Shown here piece by piece: positions 1 through 5,337 of a stretch of DNA of 7,821 nt (the first letter of the stretch is position 1; every line of letters begins with the position of its first letter). The DNA is from BPGX01 sp037447455 (GTDB taxonomy: Bacteria; Bacteroidota; Bacteroidia; B-17B0; Aurantibacillaceae). The DNA lies in the NCBI GenBank assembly GCA_037447455.1, contig JBBIGQ010000032.1, positions 1 through 7,821 of the forward strand, written 5' to 3'. The notes under the pieces are model-generated. The model did not search any database. It had not been told where the DNA came from and worked only from the letters and a program-made list of their open reading frames with translations. The position numbers and the translations under genes are program-made.

Positions 1-2
1 AA

Positions 3-3000
3 GTTAAGCCAGAAATAGTATTTGGTTGGAATCGTGGCGAAGTAATTAAAAAAGCAGAGAATAAATTTATTATTCAACACGAGGATACGAAAGAAATTAT
101 AAAAACAGTATCTTCTAAAGACGCAGCAAGGTCATTTTTTGATGGTTATGAGAAAGGATGGGGAGAAAAAGGAAGAAGAACTTTATCAATAAACAAAAAA
201 GCAAAATACCTTTTAGTTCAAGATGAAGCGGGCAGAATTTTATTAAGAACGGATAAGGGGAGGTCAGAAATCGCTCAATCTTTCATAGATGGATATAAAA
301 TTGGTGGAAAGAAAGAAATAGATTTTTGGCATAGAGTTGGGCCAGAAGTTAAGCCAAAAGCGCCTCCAAAACCAGAACTTGAAGAAGCAACTCCAGAGAA
401 AACACCAATTAAAGGGTTTTTTACTTCGGAAGAACAGAGAAGGGCTTTGTGGGTGAATTCTCCTCATATTGCCAAGATGCATTCGTATGGAATTCATTGG
501 GGAGATTTGACCCCGGAACAGCAAAAGGCAGTTATAGATTGGACAAGGGCAAAAAAGAAAGGATTACCACCAGAAGTGCCAGAACCGACAAAAATAAATA
601 AATTGTATGCTGAAGGGGTTGAGAGAGCCAGGAAAAGACCAGTCCCACCAAAAATTGGTTTAAGTATTGAAGCGATTGCTTCACAGTCAAAACAAATCCA
701 ATCTCCAGAAATGAAAGCAGGATTGAGACAACAACTGATAGACAAATTAAAGAATCTTAAAGAGGTAATAAAGCCGTTTCAATTTTATCCCGACTTGCCG
801 ATGCCTTTGAGGAATGCGATCAGAACAGAGCTTATTAGCGGATTAACAAAAATATCTGACAAGGTTTACAACGAAACCTACACAGCTTTGTGGGGCGGGC
901 TGAAAGAGAAGGAAATCGCCCAATCAGTTGAGCTGATTTTCGCCAGAGACCAATTGTCAAGAGCTAAACTGGGAAAGGGCGACCCGAGAATTACGGTTGA
1001 GGAAGCCCAAAAATTAGTTGATAAATTAGAAAAAGAGATTTTCCCCGAAGCTTTAAATGCGGCTAATAGATACCGAATAATTCAGGAAGAATATAGACAA
1101 AAATTAGTAGATAGAAAATTATTAGACCCAGACCAAAAAATAAACGATTATGTCCGCCATTATGTAGAAGATTACACTCCAGCTTGGGTTTTTAGAACTG
1201 GTATTCCTACTCGTTTGAGAAGGCCATTTAGGGGCTACATAAAGCCAGCCGTAGGGACAACAAAGGCTTACAGGAAAGATGCCGATGTTATTTTGGGCCA
1301 ATTTTCGCAAATGGAAAAAGATAATTTGTTTGAGGATTTTATTAAAAAGCAGGCATTCTTGTATGATAAAAAAGCTGATTTAACAAAAGAAGAGAAAATG
1401 AAACTTTTTGGAGTAGATAAGGCGGGAAGAATTAGGTTACCAAAGCCGGGACGGATTTATTACATAGAAGGCAAAAGATATAGGGCTTATACCCCGGACA
1501 TTCCTTTTTCAAGGCAGGTATTTCCGGTTAGTGATGGATTGATGGCTTTGGGAAGATATAAAAAGACTTATCTGCTTCCAGAGAATGTTTACAATGCCTT
1601 CAGGGAATTTTCGGAAAGAGGAAATTATCCGATTTATGTGGCTAATCGTTTTACTGGTTGGTGGAAAACTTGGGCAATCACTTCTCGGTTTGTTCCCTTC
1701 AATATCAACAATATGATTGGCGACAGTTGGATGATTGCCCTACAAGCACCAGAGCCCCATCGGATCATCCCAGAGCTAAATACAATGTTGAACTATGTCA
1801 GAAATCCTCAAAAATATCCTGATTTTGATAAGTTTTTGAAAGATAACGGAGTATTAGATTCTTATTTTATTAAAGAATTACCCCGTATAGGCAAATTAAA
1901 GAATCCGATTGCTTATGTTTTAGAAAAAGCAAGAGAGATATCGGGTTTTAGAGAGAATATCTTGAGAATCGCTTATGCTTCCTATCTTCACAAGGGTTAT
2001 TTAAAGGGCGAAGGTGAAAAATTAGTTAAATATCACAATTGGATAGACACCGAGGGGTTAATAACCGAAAAGGCTTTAGGTAAAATCGCCAGAGATATTT
2101 TGATTGATTATGGCTGGGTTTCAAAAACTTTTCACCGGATTATTAGGGGTGTTGTTATGCCTTTCGCTACGTGGTATTTGAAAGGAAGTCATTTGGCTTG
2201 GAGATATACCCGTCGGCATTTGGCAAAAGCTTTGTTATTTTTCTTGATAGCTCCAGTTCTTTCTACGTTTTACAACAATAGAGATAAAAAAATAAGAGAG
2301 TTGGAACAGAAGCTACCTGATGGTATTAGGGACAGAATTCACTTTGTAATAGGAGAAAATCCTGATGGCACAATAAGGGCTTGGTATGCCCAATTTCCTC
2401 AAGATATGTGGATTGGAACCAAAATCTTCTCTATTGCAGTAAATCAAGCCAATATGGTGATAAATAAAGAGAAAACCATTAAAGAGGCGGCAGTTGACAC
2501 CTTAAAGCGATGGGGGATAAAAGAAGGGAAAGGAATCATATATTTACAGATGCCTATGGTTAGATTTTTAATAGGATTGATAAACCAACGAGATCCTTAT
2601 GATGGTTTGTCGGTTTATTCTACCGATCCGAGAAGGCTTACCCCCGAAAAAAGGACTTGGGAACAATTCTTATACTTTCAAAAAGTTAGTGTTCCGTTTT
2701 TGGGAGAGTTCATTTATAGCGTAACACGAGGAGTGGAGCCGATTGATATAAAAAAGAAGGAAGCAATTGAAACTTTTGTAGGTTTACGAGCTTTGGGAGT
2801 GCTTGATGTGAATAAAAAAGCTCAGGTTAGATATTTTGATGAAGAAACTGGAGAGGAAAAATTTTTAGAATGGGAAGATTACGAGAAAATCCAAAGGTTA
2901 GGTAATCAAGAAGCAGTTATTTTAGCAAAAATTGAGAATGATTGGGTAAATAGTGGATTGATGCCAGAAGAATTTGTTAAAACAAAGGAGTTTCAAGATT

Positions 3001-3284
3001 CAATTTTCAAAATAAAAAAGCTTTGGATAAAACATAATCCCAAAGCTGAAGAATTAACAACATTTGAAGTGGCAACTGCTTTAGATGAAAGATTAGCAAA
3101 TTCTTTAGGAGAAGATATTACTTCGGCCCAAAGATGGTTAAGAGTTCAATTAGAAAGAGCTAAGACGGATAAAGAAAAAAAAGAAATAGGTGAGAAATAT
3201 CAAAAAATTAGAGAGATAAAATTGATTGATAGCTTAAAGAAATTGCCAAAAACGGCAAGAGAGATTTATTTAGAGGCGAAATAA
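3..3284 (+). CDS. Large polyvalent phage protein with LPD38-like region (5' partial)
   Basis: The frame is open from the left edge, so the true start lies upstream and at least 1093 residues are present. A TTG at 447 could be called as a start, but the 148 codons before it are open and protein-like, including two copies of a ~40-residue repeat. Counting the codon at nt 3 as residue 1, the order is: two repeats (about 17-57 and 64-105, sharing an SF.DGY core); a Pro/Lys/Glu linker (about 113-135); a long helical charged region; a block near 548-575 with the motif PFNINNMIGD; and a hydrophobic stretch near 735-757 (ALLFFLIAPVLSTFY). The last ~250 residues are again helical and charged. The middle resembles LPD38-type segments of large phage polyvalent or internal virion proteins, which are often injected with the DNA. 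This is family recall, not a search. The position upstream of lysis-type genes fits a late virion gene. No catalytic motif was recognised. Confidence 0.6.
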   Translation, partial: VKPEIVFGWNRGEVIKKAENKFIIQHEDTKEIIKTVSSKDAARSFFDGYEKGWGEKGRRTLSINKKAKYLLVQDEAGRILLRTDKGRSEIAQSFIDGYKIGGKKEIDFWHRVGPEVKPKAPPKPELEEATPEKTPIKGFFTSEEQRRALWVNSPHIAKMHSYGIHWGDLTPEQQKAVIDWTRAKKKGLPPEVPEPTKINKLYAEGVERARKRPVPPKIGLSIEAIASQSKQIQSPEMKAGLRQQLIDKLKNLKEVIKPFQFYPDLPMPLRNAIRTELISGLTKISDKVYNETYTALWGGLKEKEIAQSVELIFARDQLSRAKLGKGDPRITVEEAQKLVDKLEKEIFPEALNAANRYRIIQEEYRQKLVDRKLLDPDQKINDYVRHYVEDYTPAWVFRTGIPTRLRRPFRGYIKPAVGTTKAYRKDADVILGQFSQMEKDNLFEDFIKKQAFLYDKKADLTKEEKMKLFGVDKAGRIRLPKPGRIYYIEGKRYRAYTPDIPFSRQVFPVSDGLMALGRYKKTYLLPENVYNAFREFSERGNYPIYVANRFTGWWKTWAITSRFVPFNINNMIGDSWMIALQAPEPHRIIPELNTMLNYVRNPQKYPDFDKFLKDNGVLDSYFIKELPRIGKLKNPIAYVLEKAREISGFRENILRIAYASYLHKGYLKGEGEKLVKYHNWIDTEGLITEKALGKIARDILIDYGWVSKTFHRIIRGVVMPFATWYLKGSHLAWRYTRRHLAKALLFFLIAPVLSTFYNNRDKKIRELEQKLPDGIRDRIHFVIGENPDGTIRAWYAQFPQDMWIGTKIFSIAVNQANMVINKEKTIKEAAVDTLKRWGIKEGKGIIYLQMPMVRFLIGLINQRDPYDGLSVYSTDPRRLTPEKRTWEQFLYFQKVSVPFLGEFIYSVTRGVEPIDIKKKEAIETFVGLRALGVLDVNKKAQVRYFDEETGEEKFLEWEDYEKIQRLGNQEAVILAKIENDWVNSGLMPEEFVKTKEFQDSIFKIKKLWIKHNPKAEELTTFEVATALDERLANSLGEDITSAQRWLRVQLERAKTDKEKKEIGEKYQKIREIKLIDSLKKLPKTAREIYLEAK
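51..317 (+). repeat. Tandem ~40-residue repeat inside the large phage protein
   Basis: Two successive segments (nt about 51-173 and 192-317) encode similar peptides: a hydrophobic beta-like pair (FIIQHEDTKEIIKTV, then YLLVQDEAGRILLRT), then a helix ending in SFFDGYEKGW or SFIDGYKIGG, then a GK-rich turn. The match is clear in protein but weak in DNA, so it is an old duplication. More copies may lie upstream of the window. Confidence 0.65.
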
Positions 3285-3458
3285 TTAATCCCAAAAAGAT
3301 ATATTTCTTGGCGATGGTTTCCAAAGGAAGAAAACGGAAACCCATAAACCAATCCAACTTATCAACAAAAGATACTCCTTTATGGCAAACAATACGCCAA
3401 TTGGCAATCCTATGAAAAGCCCCAAAAACAACAATTTAATTTCGTTTTCCGGTATCAT
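3285..3458 (-). CDS. Small two-TM membrane protein, convergent
   Basis: Reading the minus strand from ATG at 3458-3456 to TAA at 3287-3285 gives 57 residues. Two hydrophobic segments are obvious: LLFLGLFIGLPIGVLFAI (residues 9-26) and YLLLISWIGLWVSVFFLW (29-46). A short KE turn joins them, and a polar KPSPRN tail follows. That is a helical-hairpin membrane protein, as seen among small holins and phage membrane proteins. The stop codon directly abuts the stop of the large plus-strand gene. There is no Shine-Dalgarno sequence. A TTGACA lies upstream on this strand (about 3502-3497), but only a poor -10 follows it. The only minus-strand gene here, placed beside a holin-like gene, it could be a second holin or an unrelated moron gene. 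The hydropathy pattern is strong but the function is unknown. Confidence 0.5.
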   Translation of the reverse strand: MIPENEIKLLFLGLFIGLPIGVLFAIKEYLLLISWIGLWVSVFFLWKPSPRNISFWD

Positions 3459-3484
3459 AATGAGTTTATTGATAAATAATAAAA

Positions 3485-3499
3485 CCTAAAAGGTTTGTC
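3485..3499. repeat. Short perfect dyad between divergent genes
   Basis: AAACCT-AAA-AGGTTT is a 6-bp stem with a 3-base spacer. It lies between the minus-strand membrane gene and the plus-strand holin-like gene. It could be an operator or a very small hairpin. It is too short to be a convincing terminator. Confidence 0.3.
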
Positions 3500-3517
3500 A
3501 AGAAAAAAAAGTAAACT

Positions 3518-3757
3518 ATGTCAGAAGAAAATTTAAAACAGTGGAGGGCAATAGAGGTAATGAGAACTGATATAAAGTGGATTAAAGGAGAGATAAAAAA
3601 GACAAATGAGGCGGTTTCCAATCATTTGCCCAGTAAGATTGATTGTCTGGAGAGAAAAGTAACCCAAAATCAGATGAAAACCTATAATTGGATTATCGGG
3701 ATTTTGGTGAGTTTGGTTTTTCTTTTGATAGGGACATTGTTAAATCTTTTAAAGTAA
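3518..3757 (+). CDS. Holin/XhlA-like coiled-coil membrane protein
   Basis: This 79-residue protein has an acidic/basic helical N-terminal half (residues about 5-50, including DIKWIKGEIKKTNEAV, likely coiled coil) and one C-terminal membrane helix (about 58-78, WIIGILVSLVFLLIGTLLNLL) ending in a single lysine. This layout matches XhlA/hemolysin-associated and similar phage lysis-accessory membrane proteins, which usually sit beside the holin and endolysin. Here the next gene is an amidase-like stub, which supports a lysis role. The start at ATG 3518 has only an A-rich leader and no Shine-Dalgarno sequence. The leader ends in AAACT, as does that of the following stub. The family is inferred from architecture and context, and a plain tail or membrane protein remains possible. 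Confidence 0.6.
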   Translation: MSEENLKQWRAIEVMRTDIKWIKGEIKKTNEAVSNHLPSKIDCLERKVTQNQMKTYNWIIGILVSLVFLLIGTLLNLLK

Positions 3758-3784
3758 TTTTTTAAGAAGAATAAAAATTAAACT

Positions 3785-3850
3785 ATGTTAGTCCGCCAAA
3801 TTACAATTCATCATACCGTTTCCAGTAGAGGTTTCACTGAACAAAATTAA
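3785..3850 (+). pseudogene. Truncated N-acetylmuramoyl-L-alanine amidase (endolysin) start
   Basis: From ATG 3785 the frame reads MLVRQITIHHTVSSRG and stops at TAA 3848-3850 after 21 codons. The string ITIHHTVSSRG resembles the first beta strand and zinc-ligand histidine region of Amidase_2-type phage endolysins. It also sits just after a holin-like gene, where an endolysin is expected. The remaining ~120 or more residues of such an enzyme, with the later zinc ligands, are absent in all frames downstream. The +1 frame stays open briefly but does not look like amidase. The plain reading is a gene fragment left by a deletion or recombination that joined the late region to the RNA/regulatory region. 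It cannot be an active enzyme as written. A chance 21-codon ORF is less likely given the motif and position. Confidence 0.5.
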
Positions 3851-3853
3851 AAG

Positions 3854-3862
3854 TTATTCACA
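3854..3862 (+). promoter_or_regulatory. Single DnaA-box-like site
   Basis: TTATTCACA matches the TTATNCACA DnaA-box consensus. It is a lone site upstream of P1, and one 9-mer is expected now and then by chance. The related TTCTTCACA upstream of P2 suggests it may instead be part of a shared promoter element. Confidence 0.25.
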
Positions 3863-3878
3863 GATGTTTCAAGGGGCC

Positions 3879-3907
3879 TTGACAAAGGTTTTGGGTTGCC
3901 TTATACT
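3879..3907 (+). promoter_or_regulatory. Consensus sigma-70-type promoter P1 of the structured RNA
   Basis: TTGACA (3879-3884), a 17-base spacer, and TATACT (3902-3907). Transcription should begin near 3913-3916, exactly where the first strong stem starts. No ORF with a credible product follows, so this promoter points to an RNA product. AAAAGTTATTCACAG (3849-3863) and AGGGGCC lie just upstream and recur in similar form at promoter P2. Confidence 0.75.
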
Positions 3908-3913
3908 GAAATA

Positions 3914-4275
3914 ATCCGACATAGGCAAAAACCATTTACATTGTGTTTTCCCGTCTGCCTATGTCGGGAAAGCGGGGAAACACGCTGTAAGTGGTTTTTC
4001 TTTTTCTTTCTTTCAAATGCCGTTTAAGTTTTGTGGGGACAACCGCCTGTTTCTTAAACGGAGTTCCTTAAAAAGGGATATGGGTAAGAGAAGATTACCT
4101 GCTGATAAGCGATAGCCCTTGTCTTGGCGAACCTTATCTGTCATTTACCTCTCCGCTATCCTGAAGGTCTTTCTTAAAAGAAAAAGAAAGAAACCCTGTT
4201 TTTTGAGAGGGGACTTTAGGGGTGAGCAAAAAATCAGTAGTCGGGTTGTTTGCTCTCTCCTTCCCCTCTCAAGAT
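3914..4275 (+). ncRNA. Candidate structured noncoding RNA, family not recognised
   Basis: About 360 bases downstream of promoter P1 contain no convincing ORF on either strand but many stems. They are: 3916-3927 with 3956-3967 (12 bp); an alternative long hairpin 3927-3953 with 3973-3999; 4020-4028 with 4053-4061 (9 bp); a multibranch unit closed by 4075-4080/4157-4162, holding hairpins 4082-4087/4095-4100 and 4104-4109/4133-4138; 4169-4175 with 4184-4190, extended by GGU/ACC; and 4203-4213 with 4262-4272 (11 bp perfect), enclosing 4224-4230/4249-4255. Helix density and the well-placed promoter support an RNA gene. I see no hallmark of tmRNA, RNase P RNA, group I or II introns, or tRNA. Phage-borne ornate RNAs such as GOLLD and ROOL are larger. 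The 3' end is uncertain, since A-rich rather than U-rich sequence follows the last hairpin. It may instead be two RNAs, with a short one ending near 4005. Confidence 0.6.
3916..4014 (+). promoter_or_regulatory. Bistable 5' RNA module / possible attenuator-terminator
   Basis: Stem A pairs 3916-3927 with 3956-3967. Stem B pairs 3927-3940 with 3986-3999 (14 bp, one G-U) and continues as 3943-3953 with 3973-3983 (11 bp, one G-U). The 3' strand of A lies in the loop of B, and its 5' strand directly abuts the base of B. The 25-bp length of B makes simultaneous full pairing implausible, so A and B should compete. B is followed by a T/C-rich tract (3995-4013), like an intrinsic terminator. This could release a ~90-nt RNA or attenuate read-through. 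Confidence 0.5.
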
Positions 4276-4480
4276 TAAAAAAAAATTAAATAAAACTTTG
4301 AAACTTGTGAAAATTGTAAAAAGGTTTGTGAGTATGTTTATTACGGGCAGTATATTTTTAATAAGCAGTTTGTTCAAAAAAAGTCGGGCAACTTTGCGAA
4401 AATTGCGGGGTTAGAAAAAATAAAAATATGAAAGTAATGTAAAAAATAGTATTAAGCATCTTTTAGATTATGGTCAATAA
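4276..4480. other. AT-rich stretch without recognised feature
   Basis: Between the last RNA hairpin and promoter P2 the sequence is very AT-rich with runs of A. No ORF has a plausible start and composition on either strand. A minus-strand frame of about 50 codons with hydrophobic content lacks an ATG and looks accidental. No strong stem was found. It may be spacer or an easily melted region. Confidence 0.5.
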
Positions 4481-4501
4481 AAAGTTCTTCACAGGCAGGG
4501 G

Positions 4502-4517
4502 ACTTGACAAGACTTGA
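4502..4517 (+). promoter_or_regulatory. Putative operator copy 1 (overlapping CTTG/CAAG palindromes)
   Basis: ACTTGACAAGACTTGA covers the -35 box of P2. It contains the odd dyad CTTG-A-CAAG followed by a further CTTGA half-site. The identical 16-mer recurs at 4693-4708 in the next promoter. A repressor bound here would block RNA polymerase. The encoded HTH protein is the natural candidate, by inference from position only. Confidence 0.5.
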
Positions 4518-4531
4518 TGATAGTCTATAAT
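4504..4531 (+). promoter_or_regulatory. Perfect consensus promoter P2 of the HTH gene
   Basis: TTGACA (4504-4509), a 16-base spacer and TATAAT (4526-4531) match the sigma-70 consensus at all 12 positions. The start site is predicted around 4537-4541, at or a few bases before ATG 4541. That excludes the upstream TTG (4514) and ATG (4517), which lie inside the promoter. Confidence 0.8.
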
Positions 4532-4540
4532 GAAAATAGG

Positions 4541-4708
4541 ATGTCAAAAATCTCCGATTATCAAAAACAAAAACTTCAAGAACTCAAACAAAAAGCGGTT
4601 AAACTTTACCGACAGGGTTTGACTTTGCGTGAGGTAGAAAAAGTTATCGGGAAAAAGAGAAGTTATGAGTGGATAAGGGGGGCGGTTAAAGAACTTGACA
4701 AGACTTGA
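4541..4708 (+). CDS. Small helix-turn-helix DNA-binding protein, likely autoregulator
   Basis: ATG 4541 gives 55 residues. The N-terminal helix is Lys/Gln-rich (SDYQKQKLQELKQKAVKLY). It is followed by RQGLTLREVEKVIGKKRSYEWIRGAV (split here as RQGLTLREVEK then VIGKKRSYEWIRGAV), the pattern of a homeodomain-like/transposase-type HTH: a helix, then TLREVEKVIG, a turn, and the recognition helix SYEWIRGAV. The protein is little more than one HTH, so it probably acts as a dimer. A longer frame from TTG 4514 is rejected because it would start inside the consensus -10/-35 region. With the start site predicted at 4537-4541 the mRNA is essentially leaderless. The last codons (ELDKT plus stop) are built from the second operator copy, so gene end and downstream promoter overlap. 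Likely role: repressor of its own promoter and of the following operon. Confidence 0.65.
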   Translation: MSKISDYQKQKLQELKQKAVKLYRQGLTLREVEKVIGKKRSYEWIRGAVKELDKT

Positions 4709-4732
4709 CAAACTTTCTGGGTATGATAGAAT
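4693..4732 (+). promoter_or_regulatory. Promoter P3 with operator copy 2
   Basis: TTGACA (4705-4710), a 16-base spacer and TAGAAT (4727-4732), preceded by an extended -10 TG (4724-4725). The same 16-mer as at P2 (4693-4708) overlaps the -35, and here it is extended to CTTGACAAGACTTGACAA, giving alternating half-sites. A second TTGACA (4695-4700) sits 10 bp upstream. The predicted start near 4739 serves the two small genes at 4789 and 4959. The leader contains the left inverted-repeat arm. Confidence 0.7.
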
Positions 4733-4750
4733 AAAGTAGAGAGTGTGGGT

Positions 4751-4776
4751 AAGTTCTTTGAAAATTATACCGGCCA
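4751..4776 (+). repeat. 26-bp inverted repeat, left arm
   Basis: This arm matches the reverse complement of 5151-5176 at 24 of 26 positions. The innermost 17 bases (4760-4776) match perfectly. It begins AAGTTC and ends ACCGGCCA. It also has its own small dyad (AATTAT 4763-4768 and ATAATT 4776-4781). The pair brackets two small genes. No target-site duplication is obvious at the outer edges. Confidence 0.8.
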
Positions 4777-4788
4777 TAATTCACGCTT

Positions 4789-4962
4789 ATGAAAAACTAC
4801 TTAATTAGAATCCGCTTTTATCATCCCTATCCCAAGGACTATGAAGCAAGGCAAGTGGCAAGTGATTTTTCTGCTGCGATTAGCCGAGCCATAAAAAATT
4901 GGCGCAGGGAATATAAGGGACAAAAAGTTAAGGAGATAGTCATTAAAGCAATACAATTATGA
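4789..4962 (+). CDS. Small conserved-looking phage protein, 57 aa, unknown function
   Basis: ATG 4789 to TGA 4962 encodes 57 residues with a clear beta-alpha-beta look. There is a strand (KNYLIRIRFYHPY), a helix carrying VASDFSAAISRAIKNWRRE, then KGQKVKEIVIKAIQL as a final strand. I recall similar small phage or mobile-element proteins with an SxAIxRAIxxW core and a KEIxIKAIxL end, but no function is known to me. It is very basic, so nucleic-acid contact is possible (inference). No Shine-Dalgarno sequence is present. Its stop overlaps the next start (ATGA at 4959-4962), indicating translational coupling. It is the first gene inside the inverted-repeat pair and is transcribed from P3. Confidence 0.6.
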   Translation: MKNYLIRIRFYHPYPKDYEARQVASDFSAAISRAIKNWRREYKGQKVKEIVIKAIQL

Positions 4963-5141
4963 GCAAAAAATGGAAGCCGAGCTATACAGCATTTAGTCGT
5001 CATATACTTTTGGAGTTTATGACGGAAGCAGAATTGAAAGAATTGGACAGAAAATATACAGAAGCGAAGATTAAGCGCTTCTTGCGAAAGGTCGGCAAGA
5101 TAACCGAAACTGGTAATTTAGAAGAAAAGTTTCGGGAATAA
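4959..5141 (+). CDS. Small basic protein, 60 aa, unknown function
   Basis: ATG 4959 overlaps the upstream TGA by ATGA, so the two genes are probably coupled. The 60 residues are highly charged and predicted helical: MSKKWKPSYTAFSRHILLEF, then MTEAELKELDRKYTEAKIK, then a basic segment RFLRKVGKITETG and an acidic tail. There is no membrane segment, cysteine cluster or recognised domain. It ends ten bases before the right inverted-repeat arm, so the two coupled genes fill the bracketed segment. Its 3' part contains AAAGGTCGGCA, which is repeated just outside the right arm. Confidence 0.55.
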   Translation: MSKKWKPSYTAFSRHILLEFMTEAELKELDRKYTEAKIKRFLRKVGKITETGNLEEKFRE

Positions 5142-5200
5142 TAATTAACCTGGCCGGTATAATTTTCAGGGAACTTAAAGGTCGGCAGATAATAATTAAC
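5087..5200 (+). repeat. Short direct repeats around the right arm
   Basis: AAAGGTCGGCA occurs at about 5088-5098 and again at 5177-5187, each followed closely by AGATAA. ATAATAATTAAC occurs at about 5138-5149 and 5189-5200. Both repeats straddle the right inverted-repeat arm, as if a ~90-bp stretch had been partly duplicated or is a cluster of binding sites. Confidence 0.45.
5151..5176 (-). repeat. 26-bp inverted repeat, right arm
   Basis: This is the reverse complement of the left arm with two mismatches, near the outer end. The arms enclose 374 bp holding both small genes. In RNA they could pair into one very long-range stem around the two-gene message. In DNA they resemble the termini of a tiny mobile unit or an invertible segment. 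No transposase or invertase is present in the window. Confidence 0.8.
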
Positions 5201-5211
5201 AAGTCAAAACG

Positions 5212-5337
5212 ATGGAAAGCATCAAAATCTGGCGGCAAAACCAATTACAGGAACGCCGGGAAAGGCGAGAGAACATATTTGTGATTATGTTATTTAGCGC
5301 TGCTTTGGGCTGGCTGTTTTGGCGGATTGTTTTATGA
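5212..5337 (+). CDS. Single-TM small protein, 41 aa
   Basis: ATG 5212 to TGA 5337 encodes 41 residues. The strongly basic N-terminal half (KIWRQNQLQERRERREN) is followed by one membrane helix (residues about 22-41, IFVIMLFSAALGWLFWRIVL). This is an N-in single-span arrangement by the positive-inside rule. The ATGA overlap with the next gene (5334-5337) supports its being translated. No Shine-Dalgarno sequence is seen. Function unknown. Tiny basic single-span proteins are common in phage early regions, where some modify host membrane proteins, but nothing specific can be claimed. Confidence 0.5.
   Translation: MESIKIWRQNQLQERRERRENIFVIMLFSAALGWLFWRIVL

Noticed and set aside
447..3284. TTG at 447 as the start of the large protein
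   Set aside because: The same frame is open and protein-like all the way to the left edge, with a duplicated module, so 447 is an internal codon.
3291..3311. Terminator after the large gene
   Set aside because: The dyad CCAAAAAGATATATTTCTTGG-like stretch is mismatched and AT-rich and lies within the minus-strand gene, with no T-run following.
3840..3911. Frameshifted continuation of the amidase in the +1 frame
   Set aside because: The +1 frame stays open to a TAA at about 3910, but the peptide shows no amidase features and runs through promoter P1.
3916..4273. tmRNA, RNase P RNA, group I or II intron, or tRNA in the structured region
   Set aside because: I looked for the usual hallmarks (tRNA-like ends and tag frame, RNase P conserved loops, domain V, intron core strings, T-loop) and found none.
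4281..4440. Minus-strand hydrophobic frame in the AT-rich stretch
   Set aside because: It lacks an ATG, has accidental-looking AT-driven composition, and runs into the structured RNA hairpin.
4514..4540. N-terminal extension of the HTH protein from TTG 4514
   Set aside because: These codons lie within the consensus promoter and are unlikely to be transcribed from it.
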